The translations under genes were made by a program, and so were the position numbers. 64,000 bases of DNA from Sphaerosporella brunnea (taxonomy: Eukaryota; Ascomycota; Pezizomycetes; Pezizales; Pyronemataceae): assembly GCA_008704415.1 (NCBI GenBank), contig VXIS01000205.1:24016-88015 (forward strand), read 5' to 3'. Below, one piece after another: positions 11,401 to 23,862 of the stretch; the stretch's first letter is position 1, and each line of letters opens with the position of its first letter. The notes under the pieces are model-generated. The model searched no databases. It was not told where the DNA came from and was given only the letters and a program-made list of their open reading frames with translations.

Positions 11401-12339
11401 TTTAGCGGGTACGTAGACTTGGGACACGCAATGCCGCTTCACCTGCACGGATGAGAGAGAAAATGTGCACGCCACTTTGTTCACTGCCTCACATTTGAGT
11501 AACGCGTACATGCGCGGCATGACGTGACCACCGCCGGATCATTGTAGTGCACTGCGAGGAACCCAGGCTATTGAAGGTTCAAAGTGCCGCGCACCACAAC
11601 AAGGCGCTAGCTATGGACTCAAAATCTATACGGCGTATCGACGCCTTCAAGGAAGGACACGATACCGGCATGGCCAGGGTGGTCACGATTGTACTTGAGC
11701 TGAAAGGTACGGTCGACAAGCTCTGTGCTCAGAACGGTGAGCTTCCGGTTCGGCTCAAGGGGCTCGAAGCGAAAAGCCCTCAAGCTGCAACGGTAGCACA
11801 CGGGCGACCCTGACGTCGCCGCCACCATGGGTCGCGAATTCGGCCACCCAGACGTCGCCCGCACCCCCGCTCGCGCCCGGAACGACGGCGGCGGAGACGT
11901 CGGCTGCGGCAAAGTCGAAACGTAAGTGCTCCGGCCCCACTAGCATGGCGCAGAAACCGACGAAACATGCACGGGAGATCTCTCCTCCCACCCCCTACGC
12001 GAGATGGACCAGCCCCGACCCCCCCCCGCTATGAGACTGAGGCGAAAGAGGGATGGAAGCAAGATTGAGAAGAGAAGTGCAGGCGGTCCTCGGGCCGCAC
12101 TGCGGCACAGTGAGCTGGGAAGAGCGTCCCGTCCTGGGCCCAAGTGGTGGTGTAAGCATCAACCTCTTCATAGGCGGAGCCGCTGACACCAAGCCGCACT
12201 GGCCTCGCAAACTCTAAGGGGGGAGGAAGAAGAAGGAGGAGTAGGGGAAGGGGAAGGGGAAGGGGAAGGAGAGGGAGCAGCGGGCTTTGGACGTGCGGGG
12301 TTGAAGAGGGGGTGAAGCACAGTCCTTTCTGTATACTTT
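11401..12339. other. No recognised gene; polypurine tract near the right end
   Basis: Short overlapping frames occur on both strands (for example 11547-11813 plus and 12029-12400 minus). The minus Leu/Pro-rich translation around 12250 is produced by the purine run on the plus strand. Nothing else can be assigned. Confidence 0.4.
12240..12285 (+). other. G-run array able to form a G-quadruplex
   Basis: Four consecutive GGGG runs are separated by AA (GGGGAAGGGGAAGGGGAAGG), embedded in a longer purine tract. This fits the usual G-quadruplex pattern of four short G runs with short loops. Whether it folds or has any role is unknown. Confidence 0.7.
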
Positions 12340-12470
12340 TTGCGATTTCCTTGATTTGCTTTCCAGGCACCACAGTAGGACCCAGGCCTAGGGGTAGCAA
12401 TTATTATGTTTCACCTATATGTCATGGCCGCAAGCGGCCGAATACATTCTGATTGAAACACAACAAAAAC
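12340..12470 (+). mobile_element. LINE 3' end fragment (L3), Tad1-like
   Basis: The fragment contains GGCCTAGGGGTAGCAA and then TATGTCATGGCCGCAAGCGG with CTGATTGAAACACAACAAAAAC, matching the 3' ends of L4, L5 and L6. Only untranslated sequence is left. Confidence 0.85.
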
Positions 12471-14790
12471 AAGAATCGATTGGCTAAGCAATATGATTTT
12501 GAAGTCTTTATTCGTCGAGGTGGAGTTTCTTCTGGTATGTTTCTGCCAAGCGAGCGAACACTTGCTGCTTATTGTGGAAGCTTGCGGTCGAGCTCTTTCT
12601 CTTGCTGGCTTTGCCATATGGGGATCAATCCTGTACAGGATCTCCTCGTGACGATACCCCTGTCTTCTGATTTCGAAACACAAGTTTTCATGATTCGCAG
12701 ACTGCGCAGGTATTACATTCTCGCGTTTCAAATCAAAGCTAGGCCATCGTCCACGCCCCAGCATCCCCTGCGTTCTGCGACAACCATTCTTATCGCCTGA
12801 AAGTTCTGGCCGATTAATAATCCTCAGTCTCCATGGGGACATTGGTTTCAACCATATTGGGCGAATTCTTTTCCACTTTGTCCAGGAGCCTGTTGCAGGT
12901 CATGCTGGCGATACCGCCATGCAATTGAGTTGTGACGCACGTGTTGCTGGTTGATAATAACCTTTCACCCGCACAGTCTGTTCGTACACTTGAATGTTGA
13001 CGCTTTTCAAGTTGCATCTGCAGCTTTTTCACTGCTGCTCGCAGACTTGGTTCAGCTGTTTGAGGCTTTTCCCTCTTTGGCCTACCCAGCTCTCGCGGTG
13101 GCGAAATCAACTATGTCTTCAGTGCGGCTCTGTCTTCGGTGGAAGCGCCTGACTCCGGCGCTGGCTGCGTCTTTCTTTCGAGGAGCTAGCTGCGCTTTGC
13201 ACAGGGCTGCAGTTCAGCCAGCCACAAGCGGGGCCGCAACTCGCTGTTCAGGCTTCGCCTAATAAGCACCAGTTGTTTGCTTGCCTGAGTCCGCAGAAAT
13301 TGTTGTGGGCATTGTGGGTTGCTGTCTGTCACCACATCACCGCGGTCTCGCAGGGCCGGTTTCAACATGTGAGGTGAACCTGTGCGCGCAGAGAAAGTGG
13401 TGCGGTGGTGTGTGAGTGACATTTCAATACCTACAGTTGAAAATTGGTGTTGGTTACCACCTTAGCTTTCAATGTCTTAAGCTTCTGACCATGTTTTTTA
13501 ATCCTCCGGTTTGTGAGAACACTTTCATTCGTCGTGCTCCATGATTTGGCTGTACCAGCGACTGCGGGTTTCTCCTGTTGTTTACCCCTTGCCTTTGCCG
13601 CCCTTGGTGTACAGTACTGCATCCTTTGCTGCTGCTAATGTTGGTCTTTCACAGGTAGACATGCTATGATATGTTCACACACCAGAGATTAATCGATGAG
13701 CTGCGAGTACGGAGGATGCACACATGCGAAGAAAATGCGCGACATCTCAGGTCTTGCCAAGCAGAGGGGTGCTGAACCGCGAGACAAAGCAGGCATGCGC
13801 GGGCACAGCCTTTGGCGCGAGCTTGATGGTGAGGGGACCGAAAGTGATTAAGCCGAGCTGAAGCGGCCGGTCATTGTATCGCAGGATCAAGCTGCATTTC
13901 ACCGAGTGCCGTGCCGGAAAGCTTGTGTCTGGAAGTCGTGTTGTTCTCCGGCATCACGAACGATGGCCAAGTGGCAAATCTCTGCCGCCGATGACATCTC
14001 CATTCCATTTGCTTCAACTGTCGGGTGCAGGATATGGGTCGATTGACGCGTGATGTATCCAGTCAGATAGACACCCCGGGTCATGCCCCCGAATAGGCTT
14101 AGACATCGACATACTACTTACTACTATACCCACCCCTAATGAACCACTTTATGTCGATCTACCTTGTGCGGCCTGCACTCGACACCCGGTTGCCTTCTCG
14201 CGCTATCCTTCTTGCACGTCGGACTCCACTCATCGCTCGAGTGGTCAAGCAATGGGACCACTAACAGCTTGCAAACCGTGAGGCAGTTGGCGGGTGTCAA
14301 CACCCGTGTGGGCGCCACCGAACAGGAGATGGCTGTGGCTGCAATCCGCACTGAGGCCGCAGCTGGAAATGCCGCAGATCAGGAGACCGTCGTCGTTGAG
14401 ATGCGCACCAATGGAGTGTGCAATACATATGTTTTTTTCCCGAATGTTTGGGTGTGAGAATTGAATCAATTGCAAGACAACCCTTCACCCTTCCTTTTCT
14501 CGCCAGTACTCACATTTACACGTCACCACCCACGGCGATGTTGAGAGTCGACCTACATCACAAGAAGAGGCACGCGCCGTCGCTCTGTCGAGTAGCCGTC
14601 ACAGTATTATTATGTCAGTGCTGTTGAATGCCTAACTGAAGGGAAATGATATCTCGCGGCCAACACAGAAATGCCGGCGAGCGAGGCCGACAGCGATGCT
14701 GGCACCATCGCAATGGCGGCCGCTGCAGTCCGCAGCAACTCCGACAAGAAGGATTCCGCCGTCGTTGAAGCCCAGTTCAGCGCCGCTTAG
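12471..14790. other. No recognised feature
   Basis: About 2.3 kb with no frame longer than 146 codons and no motif that I can place. A CAACCATATTGGGCGAATTC segment near 12849 faintly resembles a LINE 3' end in reverse but is too short to call. Confidence 0.45.
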
Positions 14791-15075
14791 ATACCCCATC
14801 TACCCATCTACCACATACCGCTATCTGGTGAAATATAGCGTTCACGAGATCTCGGTTGTAACCGAGGAGGTACATCCGGACGTCGCGCGCACAGAATGGA
14901 TCGCTGGCGCCCACGATGGTGGAAATGACCCGCGGGGGCCGACCAGTAACTCACCATCAAATACCCGCGCCACGGCGTGGAATCCTCCACAGCATCATAT
15001 CACCTCACCAACCTCGGGCTGCAAACATCCAGGCGCTACATCAAATGCCGTGACGGGCGCGGCTGCACCGGTAAT
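14791..15075. mobile_element. Element G2, half copy
   Basis: It begins TACCCCATCTACCC and continues ACATACCGCTATCTGGTGAA, which is the right terminus of G1 in opposite orientation. It is followed by an interior matching G1 in direct orientation (GACGTCG, ATCGCTGG, CACGATGGTGG, GCTGCAAACATCC). Together the two copies imply an element with this terminus at both ends. The right terminus of G2 is not visible. Confidence 0.55.
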
Positions 15076-16485
15076 CATAAGCCACATACATGATACTCTT
15101 CTACAGCCTTGGGAGTGGTGAGGCGATGTGGTATAGCCTTGCTGAGGCCTTGACGGTTCTCTGCGATATACACTGTTGAATATGAGTCGAGTAAAGGTTG
15201 AGCGCATGTTGACATTGCGTCGCATTTCGTGGCAGGTGCACTCCGCCAGCATCACCTCGGCCTTCAATCCCGTCGCGGTTGGGACACTGGGGCTACGATC
15301 TAAGTCCGGACGTCGACCACTGGTATGCTGTGTATCCAGGCGCGCGCTCGCGAGGAGCGGGGGTTATCGCTAGACAAGTCACGCGCAACTTTGAAGTAAC
15401 AGCGCAAAGCATTCTGGCCAACATTTTCTCATCAACTACTCAACACACACGCGTCTTCTACACTGGAAGAACCGCCTCGACCTAGTGCCCATACCCATCG
15501 TTAAACCACAGGTCCAGCTATGGTGTCGCGTCAGCGCGCAACTTTACATAGCAGGGATTCCTACCGTTTCGATCCTCGCACCCATTACAAGCGCGTGGCC
15601 GTCTGCGTCGTTAGACCCGATGCTCTCAACGGCAACCCCGAGTTTCTCAGTGACTGCCTGCGCTAGGTATCTCAACCGCGTGTTTGAATAGACGCCAAAG
15701 TGGAGCGGGCCCCCTGGTTTGCCTGTCGTCAGTCTAGCGCTGCGTGTGCACGGGGAGGGGCCACTTACGGTGTCCGAGTAGCAACACCACCATCAGGAGC
15801 TGTCGCAGGACCGTCGGCGAGCTGGGAGCTCGGTTGACATGGTTGCTGCGGTTGTGGAGTGATGCTATGTGGGGCTAGAGCAATGCTGGCTCAAATAGCT
15901 ACTTATCTCCGCGCAACTCAAAGCGTGTCCTCCCTGCAGCAGGCGTCTCAACACCTTCACGCCGAAAAGCACCTGAATGAGCGCGTCGGTATTGCACTTG
16001 GCGGTGTATGGGAACCCCGATCTGGCACCGAAACAGCCAAAGTGGAGCCGCGGGGGCAGCCTCGATGAGGGCGCAGGAAACTTCGATTGTCCGTGTGCGA
16101 TCGAACGGAATCTTTACGCGACGAGTACCAAGACCTGGATAGGCTGCGTTGAAAACTGCGCATCTGCGAAGGGTGGTGAACGTAGCCGCCAGGATTTGCT
16201 TGTTTGACTGCGGCGTGAGGCACTGCTGCAGCTTCGGCTTGTTGCCAACCCGGTTGAGGGTGTAGGCGGGATCTTTGATTTCGCCAACGTATAGAAGCGC
16301 TGACATAATAGAAGAGGATCATACTGCGGTGGTTTTAGTGGGGATTAGGTGGTTGGGGGGGGGTGCTTACTGTTCGCCGGTTCGCTGGGCTGCGATCCGG
16401 TTGCTCAGTCAGTCGATCTTGGCTTGGGTAGCAGTGGTCATGTCGCCATGGTGGATGAGGTGTTGGGCTTCGCGGTTCTGCTGAG
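15076..16485. other. No recognised feature
   Basis: Frames up to 135 codons on both strands, with no recognisable product. A run of ten G residues lies near 16352. The right edge is the target duplication of MITE C2. Confidence 0.45.
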
Positions 16486-17135
16486 CAGGGCTGTCAAAAG
16501 TCCGGCCAGTCCGGCTTTGAACGCGCGTTCATGTTTCTTTCCTTGATGTATGTGTAAGCAAAAAACTACAGATGCCTGGCGGGCCCGCCGGGCGCTGGGT
16601 CTTTCGGGGCCTGGCGGCTGCCCGTAGGCGCCTGGGTCTCGGTCCAAAAAGCCTGGTCCAAACGGGCCGTGACTTCAAAAGCCCGTTTCAATCGGTCCGG
16701 TTCAGGCCAAGATACAGATTCAACAACCTCAACAACCTCCAGCTACCCCTCCATCTCCGCCGCCCGCTGTTCCAAGTGACTCTGCATACGCTCAACCTGA
16801 TGAATTTGAGAACCCGTCCCATAGACCAGATCTTCGCTCGCTAGGATATGAGTCATTCTATGGCGTGGATCGACCAGGCTTTTGATTGCGATCGACGCTG
16901 TAGTTGCGGCGGAACGACCACCGAACGATTGGCGCTTTTAGTGGCCCCGCGTTCGGCACAATGACCAACCTGACCTTAATTCTTTGCTACCAGGCACCGG
17001 CCGGCACCTATCAGATATCCAGGTTTTTGCTATGCCTGCCCGAACCTGTCAGGCCTGCCACATCACCGGCCCGACCTGACCCACTCCGTGGGGCCCCGTT
17101 TGACCTGGCGGCCGGCCGGACTATTGACAGCCCTG
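16486..17135. mobile_element. hAT-type MITE C2 with perfect 8-bp target duplication
   Basis: The 650-bp element starts CAGGGCTGTCAAAAGTCC and ends GGACTATTGACAGCCCTG, flanked by CTGCTGAG at 16478-16485 and 17136-17143. It shares its left segment (GTTTCTTTCCTTGATGTATG and following) with C3 and its right segment (GATATCCAGGTTTTT, GGGCCCCGTTTGACCTGG) with C1 and C3. It encodes no transposase. Confidence 0.95.
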
Positions 17136-18629
17136 CTGCTGAGTGGCCGTCTTTTCGTTCATGGTGTCAATGCGGCGATGCAGATGTGATAGATAGAAGA
17201 TATATGCGAAGTTAGCTGCCAGGTGTCGATCGGGCGATCAAGATGTGAGAGATAGAAGGTTGAGGGAGACGGTTGCTGTTGGGTGTGCTTTATATTAAGG
17301 CTCCGTCACTGCCATATACTCTAACCATAGCTCTGGGTTAAGGTTAGAGCGAAGCGTGCGTTCCTTTGTGCATGTGTTTCTATTTCCATCAACGCTGTGC
17401 GAAACAGCCGGCCCCTTCGGGACCAGACAGCTGCCACTGATTGATGTGGGTCGTGATGAACATCCACAACACCGCGTGGATGTGCAACCGCTCCGCTCTA
17501 TGTGCAATGTTGGTGGATTCCCCCTGACCTAACAATAAGACAAGCGAAACTATTGGCGACGCCGAGAATGTTTTGAGATGCCGGAATCGCCGGACCAACG
17601 CAATAGCAGGGCTAGTAAAAGCAATCGCCAGCTCGAGACGACAATTAAACTGTCCCCGCTGGCAACTATATGAGTGCTCTGCGTTGGTGCTGCGTTTTTG
17701 GGCGACAGATGACATGTAGCGCCGTCTTGCTGAATAATGGCAGGGTAATATGCGGACAAATGAACCAAAAAACCCGAAGGCTACTCCTAGCCCACGTTTT
17801 TTCACCTTCGATATGATCCAGCGACAGCCCGAGAAGCTGCCCCATGCGTCACGACGTTTATATTATATCAATTCGCAAAAGACAGGTTGAGCGGCTATAA
17901 GCGGGAAGATTGATTAATCCAGCGGTGAAGGAAGTAAGATGGCGGCACTCTCTGTGCCCAAGAATGGGCGCCCAGGCCCCATCAACATTGGGCTGTCAAA
18001 AACGCAGGCGCAAGAGCAATGGATTCGAAGATTCGGCGATATCCAGCGGCTGCATCGCTCATACATCTGATGATTGTGGTCATACATTGACCAGCCTTCA
18101 TTTCACGCGTCCGCATAATCACTAGAACGGTTGAGTTCACACACACGCACACACACTCGATACAAGAATGGGAAAATCGGTGAATTCCTGAAGACGACGT
18201 GCGCCACGATGACTAATTGTAGCGGACGTGTTCCACTGATTGGCTCGAAACTATATCAGATCCGTCGAAGCATCGTGCAGTCAGGGATGATATTGTAAAT
18301 AGAAAAACCTCGGGTTCAGAAGATGAGGCACAATCTATTTCGTGCACTGCCTCGGTAAACTGGGAGGACCTATATGAAATGGGGATGCACGGCTTGCGGC
18401 GTAGATGGTGTGGCCGTGTTGTCGTATCCGGCGCTTAATTCGGGAATATGCGCGCATCTTGAGACGCTGCCAACCATCCTGCCACGCACGAATAACTCGA
18501 TTCAGCTGAGCGATCTCGGCTCTTAACGACCTGAATGATCTGGATGCGGTGCGTGACACTGCAGAGATGTAGGTCAAGCAGAAGCTGCTGCTGGCTCGGT
18601 TTGCGGATTGCGATGATACTGCACTCACC

Positions 18630-19238
18630 GTGTTGGTGGGTTTGCGGTGCAAGAACTCAATGAACACCACGACGATCAATTGGTGCACGCTGCACAAAGG
18701 CAGGCTCAGCACGGGCAGCTCTCAGATGGCGCTGACCTGCACTGGCTCAGTCCACAAAGCCATTGAGAATGCCAGCCAGATGTCCGAGGTGTCTTTCAAC
18801 AGTGCCTGCGCGACGTGCGGAACGGTCAGGACGCACACGGTGACCACCACAAACCAGCTCAACGACCACGGCATTCTTTTCCTCGAGCCATCTGTAGTGC
18901 ATCCCATTGCCGAGGTGGACGAGGAGTGTGGCGACTGGCAGCTATACGCGGGTCTTCTTCCTGGGGGGAGAGCCTTTTACAGACACAGTGACGGTGACCT
19001 GTTCCAGCTCTACCACCCGCGTGCGCGGCTGCCGTGTGGCCTGATCTCGGACACCACGAACGACTCGCTGGAGGTGCTGTGCCGGGACCAAACTCCGCTT
19101 CTTTTGTTCTCAATGTCCGCTCGGAGATGGTTGCCGAGCTTCTTGCCCGGGACCAGGCCGCGGGTTAAGGTTGCTGTTCCCTTCCGATGGTGTTTGCGGT
19201 TGTCAGGGATGGGTGGAGATACCGCTGGACACTATTGA
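18630..19238 (+). CDS. Uncharacterised 202-codon open frame
   Basis: The plus frame from ATG 18630 includes a CATCGTVRTH stretch with paired cysteines and acidic, aromatic segments such as EVDEECGDWQLYAG. The paired cysteines could suggest metal binding, but I do not recognise a family. Another minus frame overlaps the start. There are no supporting neighbours, and chance openness cannot be excluded. Confidence 0.18.
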   Translation: MLVGLRCKNSMNTTTINWCTLHKGRLSTGSSQMALTCTGSVHKAIENASQMSEVSFNSACATCGTVRTHTVTTTNQLNDHGILFLEPSVVHPIAEVDEECGDWQLYAGLLPGGRAFYRHSDGDLFQLYHPRARLPCGLISDTTNDSLEVLCRDQTPLLLFSMSARRWLPSFLPGTRPRVKVAVPFRWCLRLSGMGGDTAGHY

Positions 19239-20586
19239 GTGGGATTACCATCAACGCGCATTTTAAATTTCTGGTTTCATGGGTTTTTAACATCTGGGAG
19301 GTAACAACACGGTGTGCAGCCGTTAGTACAGCGCCACTTAATGCAAAGTCATCTGTACGTCGCAATCAGGGTGTATGTCTGTGAATCACGGCGCAGTTGC
19401 TTTCGTTCAGTGTCGTCGCTAAAGCTTGATGGAATCCAGCATTTGTTGGCAAGACCGTTCGACTTAGGGTTAGAGTCGTAGTTCATGTCTAAAGACACTC
19501 GTTGTGGTTTCACATCGGGACCACGACGAGCGAAGTTTCCATCCTGTATTTTCGGAGTCCGCTGAAAGCCGACGATCGCTTCGACTGGGGATTAGCGACC
19601 TTCGGAATCAGCGTCTGCGATGACCACTCACTGGTGAAAGCATTCCCCCTCGAAACTGCGCGGCCGGAAGGTGGGGTTCAGCTCAACCTTGCACCGAACG
19701 ACTGCCACCCGACGTTTTGTAAACGTATGCTGAGCGGTAAGAATTCCTTCCCCCGCCCAGCCCCGCGGCCTGGAATGATGTAGGTGACTAATGAGACGGC
19801 TCAGCGAGCCGTCGGCAGCGTAGCACGGGAAAACGAATGTCACAGGGCTGGAACCGCGGAGGCGATGAAGCTTTGTGATTGAGCATTGAGCTGGCAGATT
19901 GGAGCGCGGTTTCATTATGTCTTGTGAATTGTATACATGTTTCGCTCAACCTTACGGGGGTCTATGAGTGTTTTTTCGCACAACCAGGGCTACCACATAG
20001 ACACGCCAACAGCAGAAGTATTCTCACAGCACAGGCTATCGTACATACAGATCATCTTGGCGCGGTCTTGCTTGGAACCACGCAGTTGGGATCAGCGTGC
20101 AGAGAACGTGTTACGAGACATTGAGCCGTCAACAAAGGATCTCGAAGTCGTAGTGGCTCCCGAGGCTCTCGCCGCGATAAAAATGCCGACGGCCGTCAAA
20201 AAAACCTGCGCGATCCGGAAATGGACGACACCATCGCCCCTTCGTGGCTGATACCATGCATGCCTGCTGGCTTTCTATTGTTCGTCCCATTCGACACGAC
20301 GAGCGAGTCAGTTATGCACAAATCAGTGACCTTGCCAGACGTTCCGTGTTTTGATCGGGACAACCTCGGACGCAGTCGAATCCGCTGCGGGCTGCCACTG
20401 CTCTCGCGCCAAACCCCGCCATCCAGATTCCCTCGAAAATCGGATGTTGGGCATAGAGACCTCGGTTGTTACTGCGTTTTGGTACCAACCCGGCCCTATG
20501 TCAATGCAGTGTCTGTTGAGCGGCACAAGAACCGGTCTGTCCAATACCTTTTTCCAGTGCAGAGCCGCAGATCGTCTCCCATTACC

Positions 20587-21201
20587 CTAGCTCGCAGTTC
20601 TGACTGTTGTGGCCACTGGCCGCTTTGTGGGAGAGTCGGGGGCTATTTCATCATGCTCATATGTTCCAGCCGAGCCAGCGTTTCGAGCAGCAAAGTAACC
20701 CTGGTGAAGACCCTCCGAAATTCGCCCACGCGCTTTGAAGCCCGCCCAAAGAGAGCTGGCCAAACACGTGTAACAGGCCTCAGAATTGCCACAGCTTGCA
20801 CGGTCGCTGATCACGGCTGCAGGGTCCACTTGCACCTCTGCCGCTCTCATGTCTGCAAGTGCGGACAGTCCACAGGGTACATATACCGTCGGGTACTCCG
20901 TGCAAGCGGCGACCGGCGCCGCGGACACGAGATGCGCTGTGCGGTGGCCGTCGGGAGCGGCGGCGACGGCTGCCCTGGATAGGCCCCACGACGACGACGA
21001 ATCAGGTGGAATTGCTGATGCCGAGGCAGCTGGCTCGGCCGAGCGGTTAAGGAGGTTGAGAAATACGCGGGGTCCGACAAAGCCGGATGCGGAAACACGT
21101 CCATCTGGAAGCAATAGCTGCCACTTCCACAGACAATTCGCGGTGGAACACACGGCGTCCTCGGATTCATTGCCCAGCAGATCAAAGTGAGGTGTGTGCA
21201 T
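20587..21201 (-). CDS. Uncharacterised 204-codon open frame
   Basis: The minus frame runs from ATG at 21201. It is rich in Ala and Ser (AAVAAAPDGHRT, SALADMRAAEVQVD) and reads evenly, without low-complexity runs. A 253-codon plus frame (20221-20982) overlaps most of it, so at least one of the two is spurious. I prefer the minus frame only because its composition looks more ordinary. No motif or function is recognised. Confidence 0.18.
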   Translation of the reverse strand: MHTPHFDLLGNESEDAVCSTANCLWKWQLLLPDGRVSASGFVGPRVFLNLLNRSAEPAASASAIPPDSSSSWGLSRAAVAAAPDGHRTAHLVSAAPVAACTEYPTVYVPCGLSALADMRAAEVQVDPAAVISDRASCGNSEACYTCLASSLWAGFKARGRISEGLHQGYFAARNAGSAGTYEHDEIAPDSPTKRPVATTVRTAS

Positions 21202-22279
21202 GATGTTTGTCGGACGGAGGAAGTAGCGGGAAGGAACATACCTTTGTTTAGCTCATAGACCCCGACATCCGGGCCTGGTGTTATTCGAAGTCCGTGGCCT
21301 CTTCAGATTCCGAATAGACGTTCCGTTTGCGTTGTGGGCTGGCCGTGTGGGATGTTTCCGTGTTTTTGTCGCCAGCGCGGCGGTTTATCACAACGGCTTT
21401 CAGCTAGTGATGACAGCGATGTCGAATCCCACTGGAGCTGCTGGAACACACATTTTTACAAAAGCAGCCCACCTTAGGCTCCACCGTATGCCCAGCCTCT
21501 TACCGGTCCGTGGGTTCTGCAGACTCTGGATCGCCAAAAACCTTGCGCAGTGCAAAGAAGAGGAATCCGTCCTAGACCATATGACATGGGTATTTTGCCC
21601 TCGCGATGGTGAATACTGGATTGTTGCCCCCGAAACCGGTGATTGAAGGTCATTGGCACTAAACGTTGCTGGTCAGTCTTGTCTCCCCGATTTCCCTTCG
21701 CACATAGCCGCAGCTGCTGCTACCCCACCGGATTTGAAGGCTGTGTTCACACCAAACTGTAGTATGAAAGCAGTATTCCCGCTGTCTCTGGGCCACGGCC
21801 GGTGCAGTGAGTAGCGATGCCACGCTTCTGTGCACAGCGCTGCCAGTCGTAGGCGTCCGAGACACCATCAAAAGCTGCTGTTCTTAATCTCCATGTCGAT
21901 CAATCCTTACGCTGACCACCATCGGAACAGTCCCGCGCGTCAACATGAGCGCTTCTACAAAGCATCCCTCCCAAGATCGCGAAACTTGATGTGCGGCCGC
22001 CTGAGGAGCAAGCCCGCTCGCTGTTCATACATCGAGCTGGCCAACGTCGGGTCACAAGACTAGATGTACTCCCCGCACTCGGTGTATTGCTCGCGAGCTT
22101 TGTCGCCTTCATAGTTAGCGAGGAATGCATCGGCGGCCTTATTGTCCGGTATCAGGTTCAAACCAGCGCCTGGCTGTATGCTTCGAGCGGATCACCGTCT
22201 GGCTAACGATGAGAATCTTGTCGCTGATGTCAGTTCGTGTTTTTGAAGCTCTTCCCAATCAGCTCCCCCTGAAAGAGGG

Positions 22280-22915
22280 TTTGCTACCCGCAATTGGCAG
22301 GGCCAAACGACAAGATCGCGACCGATGGCTTGCCAAGCACTGCCGGCCGAAGAGCTACTACCGGATGCCCGAGGCAGAGGCGACAAAATCGCGTTTAAGA
22401 CCAAGAAGGCCGTAGCTGCGCACTTCTTCCACCTGCGGCTCCAGAAAGCTCCGACAGCCGCCTACCTGCATGGGACCGGACGACGCCTAGACGACAAGTG
22501 CTGGTGGTGCAATAGCGGCGCCGTCCAGACGCGGGACCACAAGTTCTGCAAGCGGTGGAAGGACGCGCAGAGACTACTCTGGAGGAGAGTTTCAGAGGCG
22601 ACGAAAGAGGGAGGGCGGAAGCGATGGCCGGCGACGGCCACGGCCGCGCTGCTAGCGGATGACAGGTGTACGGAAGCCGTCATGAACTTTCGGAGCACTG
22701 CCAAAGTGGGATCCTGGCCTGCCGGAGGAGGCATCATGTGTTGAGACTGTCTTTCCTTGGTGCGTTTATATGAGATTCGGAGCGGTTTCCTTTGTCCTTT
22801 TCCCTTAGACGAGCCGCAGGCCTCGGTAGTCGGGCCTGCCGAACGGGTAGCATAGTCTCGTCCTTTTACATATGTCATGGCCGCAAGCGGCGAATACAAT
22901 ATGATTAAAAGAAAA
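22280..22915 (+). mobile_element. LINE 3' portion (L4), Tad1-like
   Basis: A 5'-truncated copy carrying only the end of ORF2 and the 3' UTR. It ends TATGTCATGGCCGCAAGCGG, ATATGATTAAAAGAAAACAAAA. A direct repeat around the ends (CAAGATCGC near 22312 and CAAAATCGC near 22914) may be its target duplication, but it is short and imperfect. Confidence 0.85.
22325..22744 (+). pseudogene. LINE ORF2 C-terminus with CWWC-type zinc motif
   Basis: The single open frame matches the extreme C-terminus of Tad1-type ORF2. It shows KAVAAHFFHLRLQKAPTAAY, then DDKCWWC, QTRDHKFCKRW and DDRCTEAVMNFRSTAKVGSW. The C-W-W-C...H...C arrangement is the tail motif of these LINEs. The reverse transcriptase, endonuclease and RNase H are absent because the copy is 5'-truncated, so the fragment cannot act on its own. 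The ATG at 22325 is not a real start. L5, L6 and the minus copies L2 and L7 show the same region. Confidence 0.88.
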
Positions 22916-23262
22916 CAAAATCGCAGGCCGCGAGCTAATCAGCAGTCGTCCTTATTTATGGCGACGGAGAGATCCTTCGCCGCCATGCTTCAGGCGCTCC
23001 ACCAAATCCGTCTATTCACCAATCCCTACCATCACGCGCTTGGCAGCCTGAACTCGCGTCTGCAGAAAAAAGAAGCCAGCGCCGGGCCGACTGGCTGTCG
23101 CAGGGAAGTGGTGGAACCGGTTCCAACAATGAATGCGTCGGAAGACGAGGGGATGTCACCATGGTAGTTGCCAGTGTGAATGCAGAATAGAGTAGTATAG
23201 AACTGGATAGCCGTGGGGGCTGCTCCGGCCGGAGTGTCATGCGTACCAGGGGACTACCTTTG
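22916..23262. other. Spacer between LINE copies
   Basis: No gene is recognised. The right end (AGGGGACTACCTTTG, 23248-23262) is the left copy of the L5 target duplication. Confidence 0.5.
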
Positions 23263-23862
23263 GACCACTGAATATAGATGGGTGCCAGGACATAAAGGCA
23301 TCCCCGGCAACGAGATGGCCGACCAGGCCGCTAAAGCAGCTGCAAGAGACCGGCTGGACAGGTCACACACAATTGCGGTCACTCACTGGCTCACATTGGG
23401 CGCCTCGTCACCGACGCCAGATCCAAGGATAGAAATGCATGGCTTAGCCGACAGATCAAGTCTAAAGCCTACTACAAGCGAAAGGCGAAATGGGATAAGA
23501 CCGCGGCTAACGCTCCGAAGGCACTGGCGTCCCGGTATTTCCAGCTCCGTCTCAACAAGGCACCCACAGCCCCGTACCTGATGTGGACAGGCCGTCGGAC
23601 GGACGACAAATGCTGGTGGTGCCGCAAGGCCCCCAAACAGACGAGAGAACACCTCATGAAGAGGTGCGCCAAATGGCAGAAAGAACAGGATGTCCTATGG
23701 AGGGCCATAGGCCTGGCGACGAAGGTGGGAGACAAGGAGGGATGGAAGAGGACCTCCACCCCTGTGGCCAGAGTCCTGGCAGACGCAAGATGTACAGAAG
23801 CCATCCTGAGCTTCTTGGCTAGCACGCATGTAGGCAAGTGGCCAGACAAGCCACGAGAATGA
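23263..23862 (+). pseudogene. LINE ORF2 fragment: RNase H end and CCHC tail
   Basis: The sequence reads YRWVPGHKGIPGNEMADQAA (end of RNase H, including the last catalytic Asp in MADQ). After one frame change near 23385 it runs on open to the stop at 23862. The second part holds ASRYFQLRLNKAPTAPY, DDKCWWC, QTREHLMKRCAKW and DARCTEAILSFLASTHVG. Only this single frameshift separates it from a continuous C-terminal segment of about 200 codons, which fits a recent insertion. It lacks reverse transcriptase and is a 5'-truncated copy. Confidence 0.92.

Larger units (their letters stand above)
17136..22279. other. Long stretch with no recognised element
   Basis: About 5 kb in which I see no transposon terminus, tandem array or known domain. 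Two longer open frames in it are listed separately. It may be old, unrecognisable repeat or genuine single-copy DNA. A (CA)n-like run (ACACACACGCACACACACTC) lies near 18137. Confidence 0.45.

Noticed and set aside
12250..12400. Leu/Pro-rich minus frame (12029-12400)
   Set aside because: It is a translation of the polypurine/G-run tract.
17330..19460. Telomere-like TTAGGGTTAG at 19455 and GGTTAAGG at 17336
   Set aside because: Single short occurrences with no array.
20221..20982. 253-codon plus frame
   Set aside because: It overlaps a minus frame of similar length and has a Cys/Arg/Ser-rich, non-protein-like composition.
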